Notes under the pieces: generated by a model
Told to the model about the DNA's origin: nothing
Seen by the model: the letters and a program-made list of their open reading frames with translations, nothing else
Databases searched by the model: none
In this document: positions 24,572-33,566 of the stretch, piece after piece
How positions within the stretch are numbered: position 1 is the stretch's first letter
Layout of the letters: each line of letters begins with the position of its first letter
Origin: Pseudomonas sp. IPO3778
GTDB taxonomy: Bacteria > Pseudomonadota > Gammaproteobacteria > Pseudomonadales > Pseudomonadaceae
Reading direction: 5' to 3'
Assembly: GCF_013386825.1 (NCBI RefSeq)
Contig: NZ_JACARC010000051.1
Span: 1 to 64,000, forward strand
Length of the DNA stretch: 64,000 nt
Translations under genes and position numbers: made by a program

Positions 24572-25954
24572 TCAGATCACCCGCGAAAACCGTTGCCGAT
24601 TCTGGTGCTCCAGATAGGCATCGAACACCATACACACCGACCGCACCAGCAGGCGGCCGGCCGGCAATACGCGGATGCCCTGCGGGTTGAGTTCAATCAG
24701 CCCGTCCTCGGCCATCGATGCAAGTTGTGGCCAAAGTTCGTCGAAATAGCCGCGAAAATCGATGTTGAAGGCCTGTTCGATCTTCTCGAATACCAGGCTG
24801 AAATTGCAGATCAACTGCTGAATCACCTCCCGCCGCAACCGGTCATCCGTGGTGCACAACACGCCACGGCTGGTGGCCAACTGCGCGCCGGCGAGGGCGT
24901 TCTGGTAGTGGTTCAGGTCGCTGCTGTTCTGGCAGTACAGGTCGCCAATCTGGCTGATCGCCGACACTCCTAGCCCGATCAAGTCGCAATGCCCATGAGT
25001 GGTGTAGCCCTGGAAGTTGCGTTGCAGGGTGCCTTCTTCCTGGGCGATGGCCAGTTCATCATCGGGCAGGGCGAAGTGGTCCATGCCGATGTAGCGGTAG
25101 CCGGCCTGGGTCAACTGTTCGATGGTGGTGTGCAGCATCAGCAGCTTTTCGGCCGGGTTCGGAAGGTCTGCACTGTCGATCCGCCGCTGGGGCATGAACC
25201 GCTCCGGCAGGTGCGCATAGTTGAACACTGAGAGCCGGTCGGGTTGCAGGCTGATGACTTCCTGCACGGTGCGGGCGAAATTCAACGGTGTCTGCTTGGG
25301 CAGGCCGTAGATCAGGTCGATATTGATCGAGCGAAATTGCAGGGTGCGGGCGGCGTCGATCACCGCGCGGGTCTCTTCCAGGCTTTGCAGGCGGTTCACC
25401 GCGCGCTGCACGTCGGGGTCCAGGTCCTGCACGCCGATACTGACGCGGTTGAACCCCAGCTCCCGCAGCAGGCCCATGGTCGCCCAGTCGGCTTCCCGTG
25501 GGTCGATTTCAATCCCGTAGTCGCCGGATTCATCGTCCAGCAGGTTGAAGTGCTGGCGCAGTCGGCCCATGACCTGGCGTAATTCGTCGTGGCTGAGAAA
25601 GGTCGGGGTGCCGCCGCCAAAATGCAGCTGTTCTACCGGCTGCCTGGGGTCGAGGTGGCAGGCCACCAGCTGGATTTCCTGCTCCAGGCGTTGCAGGTAG
25701 GCCTGGGCCCGCCCGCGGTCCTTGGTGATGACCTTGTTGCAGGCGCAGTAGTAGCAAATATTCGCGCAGAACGGCACATGCACATACAACGACAATGGCC
25801 GTGCGGCCTTGCGACTGTCACGCAGGGCGTGGAGCAGGTCGAAGGTGCCGACCTGGCTGTCGAATTGTACGGCGGTGGGGTACGAGGTGTAGCGCGGCCC
25901 CGCCAGGTCGTAGCGGTGAATCAGATCAGTGTCCCAACGAATGGCGTCGAGCAT
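24572..25954 (-). CDS. hemN: Oxygen-independent coproporphyrinogen III oxidase
   Basis: A 460-residue radical SAM enzyme that turns coproporphyrinogen III into protoporphyrinogen IX without oxygen. The cluster-binding CxxxCxxC is C63-ANI-C67-YY-C70, followed by HFGGGTPTFLS and GFNRVSIGVQDL. Length is normal. A perfect ANR box (TTGAT TTGC ATCAA, 26015-26028) lies about 65 bases upstream, so low-oxygen induction is expected. It ends 7 bases from the convergent FlxA-like gene. Confidence 0.97.
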   Translation of the reverse strand: MLDAIRWDTDLIHRYDLAGPRYTSYPTAVQFDSQVGTFDLLHALRDSRKAARPLSLYVHVPFCANICYYCACNKVITKDRGRAQAYLQRLEQEIQLVACHLDPRQPVEQLHFGGGTPTFLSHDELRQVMGRLRQHFNLLDDESGDYGIEIDPREADWATMGLLRELGFNRVSIGVQDLDPDVQRAVNRLQSLEETRAVIDAARTLQFRSINIDLIYGLPKQTPLNFARTVQEVISLQPDRLSVFNYAHLPERFMPQRRIDSADLPNPAEKLLMLHTTIEQLTQAGYRYIGMDHFALPDDELAIAQEEGTLQRNFQGYTTHGHCDLIGLGVSAISQIGDLYCQNSSDLNHYQNALAGAQLATSRGVLCTTDDRLRREVIQQLICNFSLVFEKIEQAFNIDFRGYFDELWPQLASMAEDGLIELNPQGIRVLPAGRLLVRSVCMVFDAYLEHQNRQRFSRVI

Positions 25955-26014
25955 GCGGGCGTTCCCCCGGATAGGCTAGTGGGCCGAGTCTAGGGGGTGG
26001 GCGCAGAGGCCATC

Positions 26015-26028
26015 TTGATTTGCATCAA
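26015..26028 (-). promoter_or_regulatory. ANR box upstream of hemN
   Basis: TTGATTTGCATCAA is a perfect match to TTGAT-N4-ATCAA and is palindromic in its outer halves. It lies about 60 bases upstream of the hemN start, the place expected for a class II Anr activator site. Confidence 0.85.
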
Positions 26029-26057
26029 CGGGGAGCGGCGCTATGCCACATGGCCTT

Positions 26058-26741
26058 TTAATGGCCCATTAGCCAGTGCTGATGGGGGCCGGGCAATGTC
26101 CATAGACCAAACACAATCACCAGCAAGCCACCGGTCATGCGCACGCTGCGTTTGCGCAACAGTGCAGTGACACGTTCGGCGGCCAGCCCGGTGGCCAGCA
26201 GCACCGGCCAAGTGCCGAGGCCGAACGCGAGCATCAGCACGGCACTGTCCAGCGCATTGCCCTGGCTGGCGGCCCACAACAGGGTGCTGTACACCAACCC
26301 GCACGGCAACCAGCCCCAGAGCGCGCCCAGCAGCAATGCCCGGGGCAGGCTCGACACCGGCAGCAAACGGTTGGCAACCGGCTGGATATGCCGCCACAGG
26401 CCGCGTCCGAGGCTTTCGATACGGGTCAGGCCGCTCCACCAGCCGGCCAGGTACAACCCCATGCAAATCAGCAACAGCCCGGCGAGGATGCGCATGAACA
26501 TCGCCGCGGGGCTGTTGGCCACCGCCCAGCCCGCCAGGCCGATCAACAGGCCGGCAGTGGCGTAGCTGAGGATGCGCCCGAGGTTATAGGCCAGCAGCAG
26601 GCGAAAGCGGCGGCTGCGTTGCTCCTTGGGAATCGCCAGGGTCAGCGCGCCCATCAGGCCGCCGCACATGCCCAGGCAATGGCCACCGCCCAACAGGCCG
26701 AGGATCACCGCCGAGACCAGCAGGGGGGCCAGTTCAAGCAT
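26058..26741 (-). CDS. Sulfite exporter TauE/SafE family membrane protein
   Basis: A 227-residue membrane protein with about six hydrophobic segments. It carries the GGGHCLGMCGGLMGAL motif of the SafE-like branch linked to cbb3 oxidase operons, where it is thought to handle copper or another metal; its role is not settled. ATG 26741 overlaps the last 8 bases of ccoS (26734-26741), so it is translationally coupled to the ccoGHIS operon. A longer frame to 26789 exists but runs inside ccoS. Confidence 0.85.
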   Translation of the reverse strand: MLELAPLLVSAVILGLLGGGHCLGMCGGLMGALTLAIPKEQRSRRFRLLLAYNLGRILSYATAGLLIGLAGWAVANSPAAMFMRILAGLLLICMGLYLAGWWSGLTRIESLGRGLWRHIQPVANRLLPVSSLPRALLLGALWGWLPCGLVYSTLLWAASQGNALDSAVLMLAFGLGTWPVLLATGLAAERVTALLRKRSVRMTGGLLVIVFGLWTLPGPHQHWLMGH

Positions 26742-26952
26742 GGGGCGGGTCTTTGGGCTTGGGCGGTTGCTCGGGGCCGTTGGCTTCATCGACGGCGGCC
26801 AGGTGATTGGGGTCCTGGTCGTCGAACAGCACGCTGTGGGCGGGGCCGTCGAGGTCGTCGTACTGGCCGCTGTCCACCGCCCAGAAGAAGATGTAAATGG
26901 CGATGGCCACGATCAACAGCGCCGCCGGAATCATCACGTAAAGAGCTGGCAT
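26734..26952 (-). CDS. ccoS: cbb3 oxidase assembly protein CcoS
   Basis: A 72-residue inner-membrane protein with one N-terminal transmembrane segment (YVMIPAALLIVAIAIYIFFW) and an acidic cytoplasmic tail. CcoS helps insert heme or copper into CcoN. ATG 26952 is preferred over GTG 26958. It overlaps the following SafE-like gene and is 22 bases behind ccoI. Confidence 0.92.
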   Translation of the reverse strand: MPALYVMIPAALLIVAIAIYIFFWAVDSGQYDDLDGPAHSVLFDDQDPNHLAAVDEANGPEQPPKPKDPPHA

Positions 26953-26974
26953 CTGCACTCCATGCCCGTGCGGC

Positions 26975-29425
26975 TCACGCCGGCAACGGACGGGTTACGG
27001 GGGCGGCGTTCGCGGCTGGCGTGCTCGGCAGGCGAGTCAGGCGCAGGGCGTTGAGCACCACGGTCAACGAACTGAGGGACATGCCGATCGCGGCCCAGAT
27101 GGGCGTGATCCAGCCGAGGGCGGCAAATGGCAACATCAGGCCATTGTACAGCCCGGCCCACAGCAGGTTTTCAATGATTACCCGACGGGTGCGCCGGGCC
27201 AGGGTAAAGGCTTGCACCAGGGCGTCGAGGCGGTTCGACAGCAGCACCGCGTCGGCGCTGGTCTTGGCCAGGTCGGTGGCCGAGCCCATGGCCACGCTGA
27301 TATCGGCAGCGGCCAGTACCGGCACGTCGTTGACCCCGTCACCGAGCATCAGCACCTTGCGGCCTTCCTTGTGCAGCTGTTGCAGCTTGTGCAGCTTGTC
27401 GTCGGGGCGCAGGCCGCCGTGGGCTTCGTCGATACCCAATTCAGCGGCGACGCTGGCGACCATCGGCGAACTGTCTCCCGACAGCAGCAAGGTGCGCCAG
27501 CCGCGAGCCTTGCAGGCGGCGAGCAAGGCGGGGGCGTCGCTGCGTAGGCGATCGTCCAGGACAAACCAGGCCAGGGCGCCCTCGGTATCGCCCAGCAGCA
27601 GCCATTGGCCGGCTTCCTTCGGCGAGGCGGGGAGGGCACAGCCGCTCAGTTCGCAGACAAACCCCGGCTGGCCGATGCGCAACCGGCGTTTGCCAACCGT
27701 GCCTTCCAGCCCCAGGCCCGGCGTGCTGAGCACTTCGTCTGCCGCCAGTGGTGCACGGCCGAATGCGCGGGCAATCGGATGTTCCGAGCGTTGCTCCAGC
27801 GCGGCGGCAAGGCTCAGGCATTCGTCGCTGCCCAGCACGTTCAACGGACGGATAGCACGCAAGGCCAGGCGACCTTCGGTGAGGGTGCCGGTCTTGTCGA
27901 AAATCACCGTGTCGATCTGGTTCAGGCCTTCCAGTACGTGGCCTCGGGTCAGCAGCAGGCCGAGTTTGTGCAAGGTGCCAGTCGCCGCCGTCAGGGCGGT
28001 GGGTGTGGCCAGGGACAGGGCGCAAGGGCAGGTCGCAACCAGCATCGCCAGGACGATCCAGAACGCCCGTGACGAATCCAGCTCCCACCACACCAGGCCG
28101 ATCACCGCCGCCGCGATCAGCGAGCACAGCAGGAACCATTGGGCGGCGCGGTCGGCGATTTCTGCCAGCCGGGGTTTTTCCGCCTGGGCCCGCTCCAGCA
28201 GGCGCACGATGGCCGACAGGCGCGTGTCGTGGCCCAGGGCGCGAACTTCGACGGTCAGCGCGCCATCGACGTTGAGTGTGCCGGCGGTGACGGCGTCGCC
28301 GACGCGTCGCGGTTGCGGCAGGTACTCGCCGGTCAGCAGGGACTCGTCGATGCTCGACTGCCCGTCGAGGATGACGCCGTCGGCCGGTAGCACCGCGCCC
28401 GGATGCACCAGCACCCGATCACCCAAGGCCAACTCGCGGAGCAGGATGCGTTCACTCTGGCCATCGGCACTCATGCGCAGGCACGAGGCCGGCAGCAGGT
28501 TGACCAACTGCGCGGTGGCCGCCGCCGTGCGTTCCCGGGCGCGGCGCTCCAGGTAACGCCCGGCCAGCAGGAACAGGGCAAACATGCCGACCGCATCGAA
28601 ATACAGCTCGCCGGTGCCGGTGATGGCGGTCCAGATTCCGGCCAGGTAGGCACCCCCGATCGCCAGGGATACCGAGACATCCATGGTCAGGTGACGAGTA
28701 CGCAGGTCGCGCATCGCGCCTTTGAAGAACGGCGCGCAGCTGTAGAACACGATCGGTGTTGTGAGAAACATCGCGACCCAGCGCAGGATCACGTGCAGTT
28801 CCGGGCTCAGGTCGATATTGAATTCAGGCCAGGTGGCCATCGTCGCCATCATCGCCTGGAACCACAGCAGCCCGGCCACTCCCAGTTGGCGCAAGGCCCG
28901 GCGGTTTTCGCTGGCCAGTTGTTCGGCGGCGCGGTCGGCTTGATACGGGTGGGCGGCGTAGCCGATATGGCGCAACTCGCCGAGCAGTTGGCTCAGGGGC
29001 AATTGCCCATCGGCCCAGCGCACATGCAGGCGGTGGTTGGACAGGTTCAGGCGGGCCTCGGCCACGGCGGGCAGGCTGCGCAGGTGTTTTTCGATCAGCC
29101 AGCCACAGGCGGCGCAGCTGATGCCTTCCATCAACAGGGTGGCTTCCGACAAGTCACCGTCGTGGCGTACGAAGGGTTTTTGTACATCGGCACGGTCATA
29201 CAGCGCCAGTTCGTCCACCAGTTGCACCGGCAACGCCTCGGGGTTGGCCGAGGCTTCGCTGCGGTGCTGGTAGTAGCTTTCCAGGCCGCCGGCGACAATC
29301 GCCTCGGCCACCGCCTGGCAGCCCGGGCAGCACAGCTCGCGGGACTCGCCGAGGATCACGGCGGTGAACCGGCTGCCGGGCGGAACGGGCAGGGCACAGT
29401 GGTAGCAAGGGGTTGGGGTGGTCAT
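26975..29425 (-). CDS. ccoI: Copper P-type ATPase CcoI for cbb3 assembly
   Basis: An 816-residue heavy-metal P1B ATPase. An N-terminal cysteine-rich segment (CYHCALPVP, CCPGCQAV) precedes a heavy-metal-associated domain with CAAC (GISCAACGW). The core has TGEYL, the CPC of transmembrane helix 6 (ATCPCALSL), the phosphorylation DKTGTLTEG, HP (SEHPIARA) and GDGVND. It exports Cu(I) to the periplasmic side for cbb3 oxidase maturation. Second gene of the minus-strand ccoGHIS order; ccoH lies 135 bases upstream across a REP-like insertion. Confidence 0.96.
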   Translation of the reverse strand: MTTPTPCYHCALPVPPGSRFTAVILGESRELCCPGCQAVAEAIVAGGLESYYQHRSEASANPEALPVQLVDELALYDRADVQKPFVRHDGDLSEATLLMEGISCAACGWLIEKHLRSLPAVAEARLNLSNHRLHVRWADGQLPLSQLLGELRHIGYAAHPYQADRAAEQLASENRRALRQLGVAGLLWFQAMMATMATWPEFNIDLSPELHVILRWVAMFLTTPIVFYSCAPFFKGAMRDLRTRHLTMDVSVSLAIGGAYLAGIWTAITGTGELYFDAVGMFALFLLAGRYLERRARERTAAATAQLVNLLPASCLRMSADGQSERILLRELALGDRVLVHPGAVLPADGVILDGQSSIDESLLTGEYLPQPRRVGDAVTAGTLNVDGALTVEVRALGHDTRLSAIVRLLERAQAEKPRLAEIADRAAQWFLLCSLIAAAVIGLVWWELDSSRAFWIVLAMLVATCPCALSLATPTALTAATGTLHKLGLLLTRGHVLEGLNQIDTVIFDKTGTLTEGRLALRAIRPLNVLGSDECLSLAAALEQRSEHPIARAFGRAPLAADEVLSTPGLGLEGTVGKRRLRIGQPGFVCELSGCALPASPKEAGQWLLLGDTEGALAWFVLDDRLRSDAPALLAACKARGWRTLLLSGDSSPMVASVAAELGIDEAHGGLRPDDKLHKLQQLHKEGRKVLMLGDGVNDVPVLAAADISVAMGSATDLAKTSADAVLLSNRLDALVQAFTLARRTRRVIIENLLWAGLYNGLMLPFAALGWITPIWAAIGMSLSSLTVVLNALRLTRLPSTPAANAAPVTRPLPA

Positions 29426-29432
29426 GGCTCAG

Positions 29433-29549
29433 TTCCGATGATCGTTCCCACGCTCTGCGTGGGAACGCCTCGCTGGACGCTCCGCGTCCGCTCTTGTGAC
29501 GCGGAGCGTCACGGGCTGCATTCCCACGCAGAGCGTGGGAATGATCGAA
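29433..29549. repeat. REP-like element with three palindromes
   Basis: GATCGTTCCCACGCTCTGCGTGGGAA and its inverted partner TTCCCACGCAGAGCGTGGGA flank CTCCGCGTCC and GACGCGGAGCGTC. It sits in the ccoH-ccoI gap and may reduce read-through or stabilise the upstream mRNA. Confidence 0.8.
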
Positions 29550-29560
29550 CAGGTACGGTG

Positions 29561-30100
29561 CTATTTTTTCAGGTCTTCAGCACCCTGCAGCGGCTCGTCG
29601 CCCAGCAGCAAGTCCTTGTCATGGCTGACCTGTTCCTCTTCAAACATGCGCCAGGTCCGGTCGCCTTCCACCCCCAGCAATTCGACGAAGCGGCGGCCTT
29701 CGACCTTGTCGGTCACCTGGCCGATGTAGCGGCCGGGTTCGCTGTCGCTGCGGGTCAGGATGATCTTGCGGTCCTTCTCCGGCTGGGTCGGTGAAATCAG
29801 GTTCAGTTCCAGGGTGCCGGGCCCGCTGTTACCGGTCAGGTGCAGTTCCACTTCGCCGGTCAGCTCATCCAGGTGCACCTTGGCGCGCAGTTGCAGGGTC
29901 TGGGCCAGCAGTTCGCGGTCGAGGGAGCGGTTGATGCCTTTGCCGGCCTCGTAGTAGTTGTCGTTGACCAGGTTGTCGGGGTTATTCACCGCGATGGTCA
30001 CCATGGACAAGGTCAACGTCACCGAGCAGGTCAGGATCCCAATGATGATCCAGGGCCAGAGGTGCTTGTACCAGGGGCTTGCGGCAGTAGCTGCGGGCAT
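29561..30100 (-). CDS. ccoH: cbb3 oxidase assembly protein CcoH (FixH)
   Basis: A 179-residue membrane-anchored protein. A single N-terminal transmembrane segment (about 12-38) is followed by a periplasmic FixH domain (NPDNLVNDNYYEAGKGINRS, then LTGNSGPGTLELNLISPTQP). CcoH remains near the CcoNOP complex and is needed for its stability. It is 30 bases behind ccoG on the same strand. Confidence 0.95.
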   Translation of the reverse strand: MPAATAASPWYKHLWPWIIIGILTCSVTLTLSMVTIAVNNPDNLVNDNYYEAGKGINRSLDRELLAQTLQLRAKVHLDELTGEVELHLTGNSGPGTLELNLISPTQPEKDRKIILTRSDSEPGRYIGQVTDKVEGRRFVELLGVEGDRTWRMFEEEQVSHDKDLLLGDEPLQGAEDLKK

Positions 30101-30130
30101 TGTTCTGCTCTCTTGTTAACGGCTTGTTGT

Positions 30131-31546
30131 TTAGCGGACTTGTGGGCCGATGAATCGGCTCTTGGCTTCAATGCGGACGCTGTCGTCATCGGCATCCCTG
30201 AGGATGAATTTCACCTCGTTGGTGCTCGACGGCAGTTGTTCCGGTGCGCTCGACAGCTCCACCGGCATGCTGAAGATTTCCCCGGCCGCCACCTTGATCT
30301 CGCGCCGGCCTTGCAGTTTGAGGTCCGGCAGGCCCGAGGCATCGAGCACGTAAGTGTGGTCGCGCTGGTCCTTGTTCATGATCTTCAGGCTGTAGACGTT
30401 TTCGATCCGGCCTTCGGCGTTTTCGCGGTACAGCACACGGTCCTTGCTGACGTCGAAACCCACCAGCGAACGCATGAAGAATGCGCCGGCCAACAGGCTG
30501 ATCATCGCCAGCAGCACCAGGGCATAACCGATGAGGCGCGGGCGCAGCTTCTGGGTTTTCTGCCCCGACAGGTTGTGCTCGGTGGTGTAGCTGATCAGGC
30601 CGCGGGGGTATTCCATCTTGTCCATGATGTTGTCGCAGGCATCGATGCAGGCCGCGCAGCCGATGCATTCGATTTGCAGGCCGTCGCGGATGTCGATGCC
30701 GGTGGGGCACACCTGCACGCACATCGTGCAGTCGATGCAATCTCCCAGGCCCTCGGCCTTGTAGTCGATGCCTTTTTTGCGCGGGCCACGGGCTTCACCA
30801 CGGCGCGGGTCGTAGGAAACGATCAGGGTGTCCTTGTCGAACATCACGCTCTGGAAGCGCGCATAGGGGCACATGTAGATGCACACTTGCTCCCGCAGCC
30901 AGCCGGCGTTGCCGTAGGTGGCGAGGGTGAAGAAACCGACCCAGAAATACGACCAGCCATCGGCCTGGCCGGTGAAGAAGTCGAACACCAGTTCACGGAT
31001 CGGCGAGAAGTAGCCGACGAAGGTCATGCCGGTGACAAAACCGATGATCAGCCACAGGCTGTGTTTGCTGAATTTGCGCAGGAACTTGTTGGCGCTCATC
31101 GGCGCCTTGTCCAGCTTGATGCGTTGGTTACGGTCGCCTTCGGTGACCTTTTCGCACCACATGAAAATCCATGTCCATACGCTTTGCGGGCAGGTGTAAC
31201 CGCACCAGACGCGGCCGGCGTACACCGTAATGAAGAACAGGCCAAACGCTGCCACGATCAGGATGCCCGACAGCAGGATGAAATCCTGGGGCCAGAAGGT
31301 CGCGCCAAAAATGAAGAACTTACGCTCCGGCAGGTTCCACCAGACGGCCTGGTGGCCACCCCAGTTCAGCCACACCGTGCCGAAGTACAGGAGGAACAAA
31401 CCGGCCCCCCCGAGCATCCGCAAATTGCGGAACAAACCGGTGAAAGCGCGGGTGTAGATTTTCTCCCGGGACGCGTAGAGATCGACGGTGTTGTTCGAGT
31501 TTTTGGCAGGCGGGGTAACGTTCTGTACCGGTATCTGGTCGCTCAT
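30131..31546 (-). CDS. ccoG: cbb3 accessory ferredoxin CcoG
   Basis: A 471-residue membrane protein with about five transmembrane segments, two [4Fe-4S] ferredoxin motifs (CIDCTMCVQVCPTG and CIGCAACIDACDN) and a periplasmic C-terminal domain. The RVWCGYTCPQSVW loop is the conserved site linked to Cu(II) reduction before delivery to the oxidase. I chose ATG 31546; the frame is open up to 31594 but lacks conservation. It heads the ccoGHIS operon. A partial ANR box (TTGAT CCAG ATCAC) lies at 31700-31713. Confidence 0.96.
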   Translation of the reverse strand: MSDQIPVQNVTPPAKNSNNTVDLYASREKIYTRAFTGLFRNLRMLGGAGLFLLYFGTVWLNWGGHQAVWWNLPERKFFIFGATFWPQDFILLSGILIVAAFGLFFITVYAGRVWCGYTCPQSVWTWIFMWCEKVTEGDRNQRIKLDKAPMSANKFLRKFSKHSLWLIIGFVTGMTFVGYFSPIRELVFDFFTGQADGWSYFWVGFFTLATYGNAGWLREQVCIYMCPYARFQSVMFDKDTLIVSYDPRRGEARGPRKKGIDYKAEGLGDCIDCTMCVQVCPTGIDIRDGLQIECIGCAACIDACDNIMDKMEYPRGLISYTTEHNLSGQKTQKLRPRLIGYALVLLAMISLLAGAFFMRSLVGFDVSKDRVLYRENAEGRIENVYSLKIMNKDQRDHTYVLDASGLPDLKLQGRREIKVAAGEIFSMPVELSSAPEQLPSSTNEVKFILRDADDDSVRIEAKSRFIGPQVR

Positions 31547-31699
31547 CATTGCATCCCACGGCGGTGGAGATTTGCCTCGGCCAGTACGTGCCAACCGGGG
31601 TCAAATTGGGGGTGTTGCAGTGGCGCAATGATACGCCCCTGATCCCCCTCAACGGGTGCGACCTTTGGTCGCGTTGGGGGAAATCAATTGATGGTGTAC

Positions 31700-31713
31700 G
31701 TGATCTGGATCAA
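31700..31713 (-). promoter_or_regulatory. Possible ANR box upstream of ccoG
   Basis: TTGATCCAGATCAC (minus strand) differs from TTGAT-N4-ATCAA in the last base. It is about 155 bases upstream of ccoG, between ccoG and the toxin gene, consistent with oxygen control of ccoGHIS. Confidence 0.5.
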
Positions 31714-31753
31714 TTGACTTGTGAAGTATGGACGGTTTTTGCAGCCTTACCGG

Positions 31754-32167
31754 TCATTTGTCCCATGGATTGATCAGCGCGACGCCGCTGGATTGAAAAT
31801 CGCTGACGTTGCGTGTGACGACGGTCAGTCCATGCACCAGAGCGGTTGCAGCGATTAGCGCGTCACTTTCGTTGGCTTGGTCTGGCACATGCAAACTGGC
31901 ACAGCGCAACGCCACTGCTGCATCAATCGGCAGGATTCTGGCATCAAACGCTGGCATCACATGGCGCTTGAGCCAGGTACGTAAAATCTTCCCCTGAGCA
32001 GGATCACGACGCTCCATCCGCAGGACGCCTGTTTCCAACTCTTTGAGGGTAATGGCTGAAATATACATCCGTGGTGCGATGACGCTTTTGGCCCAGGCGA
32101 CGACGTTGGCATCGGCCTGGGGTTTACGCAGTTCAGAGATGACATTGGTGTCGAGTAGATACATCAA
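31754..32167 (-). CDS. PIN-domain toxin (VapC/FitB type)
   Basis: A 137-residue PIN ribonuclease. It begins MYLLDTNVISELRK (first catalytic Asp), has ETG in the middle (ELETGVL) and ends with DALIAATALVHGLTVVTRNVSDF, giving the acidic metal site D-E-D-D. In relatives it cuts tRNA or other RNA and is held by its cognate antitoxin. The ATG overlaps the antitoxin stop by 4 bases (ATGA). The pair lies between ccoG and ccoP, genes that are adjacent in P. aeruginosa, so it has been inserted here. Confidence 0.9.
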   Translation of the reverse strand: MMYLLDTNVISELRKPQADANVVAWAKSVIAPRMYISAITLKELETGVLRMERRDPAQGKILRTWLKRHVMPAFDARILPIDAAVALRCASLHVPDQANESDALIAATALVHGLTVVTRNVSDFQSSGVALINPWDK

Positions 32168-32418
32168 GAGAGGTCCACGGGTCGATGAATGATCACGGCG
32201 CGCTCGGTTTCGAACTCGATATCTGCCGCGTCTGGCATCACCAAGAGGTCAACGATGTCTGCATTGAGGCCCGTCAGCTTTTGGTAGTCCTCAATGCTTA
32301 GCAGCACATGGGCAGGCTTGCCCCGATCAGTGATGAAAACCGGGCCTTGGCGGGCGGCTTTTTTGGCACCGCTTGTGTCTTGATTGAATTCACGGCTGGA
32401 AATGGTGGTGATGGTCAT
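32164..32418 (-). CDS. Phd/YefM-family antitoxin
   Basis: An 84-residue antitoxin with the Phd/YefM fold at the N-terminus (MTITTISSREFNQDTSGAKK, then GPVFITDRGKPAHVLLSIEDYQ) and a C-terminal tail that should wrap around the toxin. ATG 32418 is preferred over an upstream start at 32436. It is translated before the toxin with a 4-base overlap. Two imperfect direct repeats upstream (32446-32504) are probable operators for autoregulation. Confidence 0.9.
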   Translation of the reverse strand: MTITTISSREFNQDTSGAKKAARQGPVFITDRGKPAHVLLSIEDYQKLTGLNADIVDLLVMPDAADIEFETERAVIIHRPVDLS

Positions 32419-32445
32419 GGGGGCTAGCCTCCTCATGGGGTACGA

Positions 32446-32504
32446 ATGTAGTTACGTTACTACTTCCGGTTTTCTTGATCAATCTCAAATGTAGATACGT
32501 TGCT
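32446..32504 (-). promoter_or_regulatory. Direct-repeat operators of the toxin-antitoxin operon
   Basis: ATGTAGTTACGTTACT (32446-32461) and ATGTAGATACGTTGCT (32489-32504) are 14 of 16 identical and spaced 43 bases start to start, about four helical turns. They lie 28-86 bases upstream of the antitoxin start, the expected place for an antitoxin-binding operator. The identity was found by eye. Confidence 0.6.
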
Positions 32505-32534
32505 GGAGGATGACGAATTTTTTGATGTGAAAAC

Positions 32535-32574
32535 AAAACGGCCCCGCCAATTTCCACTGGCGGGGCCGTTTTTT
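32535..32574. terminator. Bidirectional terminator between toxin-antitoxin and ccoP
   Basis: AAAACGGCCCCGCCA and TGGCGGGGCCGTTTT form a perfect 15-bp stem around an 8-base loop, with T tracts in both directions. It ends the first ccoNOQP operon (minus strand) before the antitoxin. Confidence 0.92.
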
Positions 32575-32588
32575 ATGGGCACTTTGCC

Positions 32589-33566
32589 TTACTCGGCGTC
32601 CTTCGCCTTGTCCCCATGGGACAGGCTGTAAACATACGCCGCCAGCAAGTGCACCTTGTCATTCCCCTGCAACTGCTCCTGCGCAGGCATCTGGCCCTGG
32701 CGGCCGTAACGGATGGTCTGCTGCAGTTGCGCGAAGCTCGAACCGTAGATGAACGCGCCCGGATGCGTCAGGTCAGGTGCGCCCATTGCCGGCGTGCCTT
32801 TACCCTGCGGGCCGTGGCAGGCCACGCAGTTGGCGGCGAAGAGTTTCTCGCCGTTGGCCACGTCTGCCTTGGCGCCTTCCGGCAGTTTGCGGCCATCGAG
32901 GTTGGTCACCACAAAACCGGCCACGTCGGCCACGCCTTGCTCGCCAATGACTTCGGCCCAGGCCGGCATCACCGCGTGGCGGCCTTTCATGATGGTTTCC
33001 TTGATGGTGGCCGGGTCGCCGCCCCAGCGCCAGTCGGCGTCGGTCAGGTTGGGGAAGCCGTAGGCACCCTTGGCGTCGGAACCGTGGCACACCGAGCAGT
33101 TGGAGGCGAACAGGCGCCCACCCATCTTCAAGGCTTGCGGGTCCTTGGCCACCTCTTCAATGGGCATGGCGGCGAATTTGGCGAAAATCGGCCCGAACTT
33201 GGCGTCCGACTTGGCCATTTCCTTTTCCCATTCGTGCACGCCGGTCCAGCCGGTCTGGCCGTTGGCAAACGGGGTTTGCTTGTCGTTGTCGAGGTAGTTG
33301 TAGCCCGGCAGCAGGCCTTTCCAGTTGCCCAGGCCGGGGTACAGCGCCAGGTAACCGAGGGCGAAGATGATGGTGCCGACGAACAGCATGAACCACCATT
33401 TGGGCAGCGGGTTGTCGTACTCCTCGATGCCGTCGAACGAGTGGCCAACGGTTTCATCGGTTTGCTCGGCGCGCTGGCCCTTGCGGGTCGACAGCAGCAG
33501 CCAGGTCAGGGCGAAAATGGTACCCAGACTGAGGACTGTGACGTACAGACTCCAGAACGTAGTCAT
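32589..33566 (-). CDS. ccoP: cbb3 oxidase diheme subunit CcoP (first copy)
   Basis: A 325-residue subunit III with two N-terminal transmembrane segments and two cytochrome c domains with heme motifs CSVCHG and CVACHG, which pass electrons to CcoO. Axial methionines are likely in KGRHAVMPAW and YGRQGQMPAQ. The ATG overlaps the ccoQ stop by 4 bases. It ends the ccoN-O-Q-P operon 15 bases before the strong terminator. It is very similar to the second ccoP. Confidence 0.97.
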   Translation of the reverse strand: MTTFWSLYVTVLSLGTIFALTWLLLSTRKGQRAEQTDETVGHSFDGIEEYDNPLPKWWFMLFVGTIIFALGYLALYPGLGNWKGLLPGYNYLDNDKQTPFANGQTGWTGVHEWEKEMAKSDAKFGPIFAKFAAMPIEEVAKDPQALKMGGRLFASNCSVCHGSDAKGAYGFPNLTDADWRWGGDPATIKETIMKGRHAVMPAWAEVIGEQGVADVAGFVVTNLDGRKLPEGAKADVANGEKLFAANCVACHGPQGKGTPAMGAPDLTHPGAFIYGSSFAQLQQTIRYGRQGQMPAQEQLQGNDKVHLLAAYVYSLSHGDKAKDAE

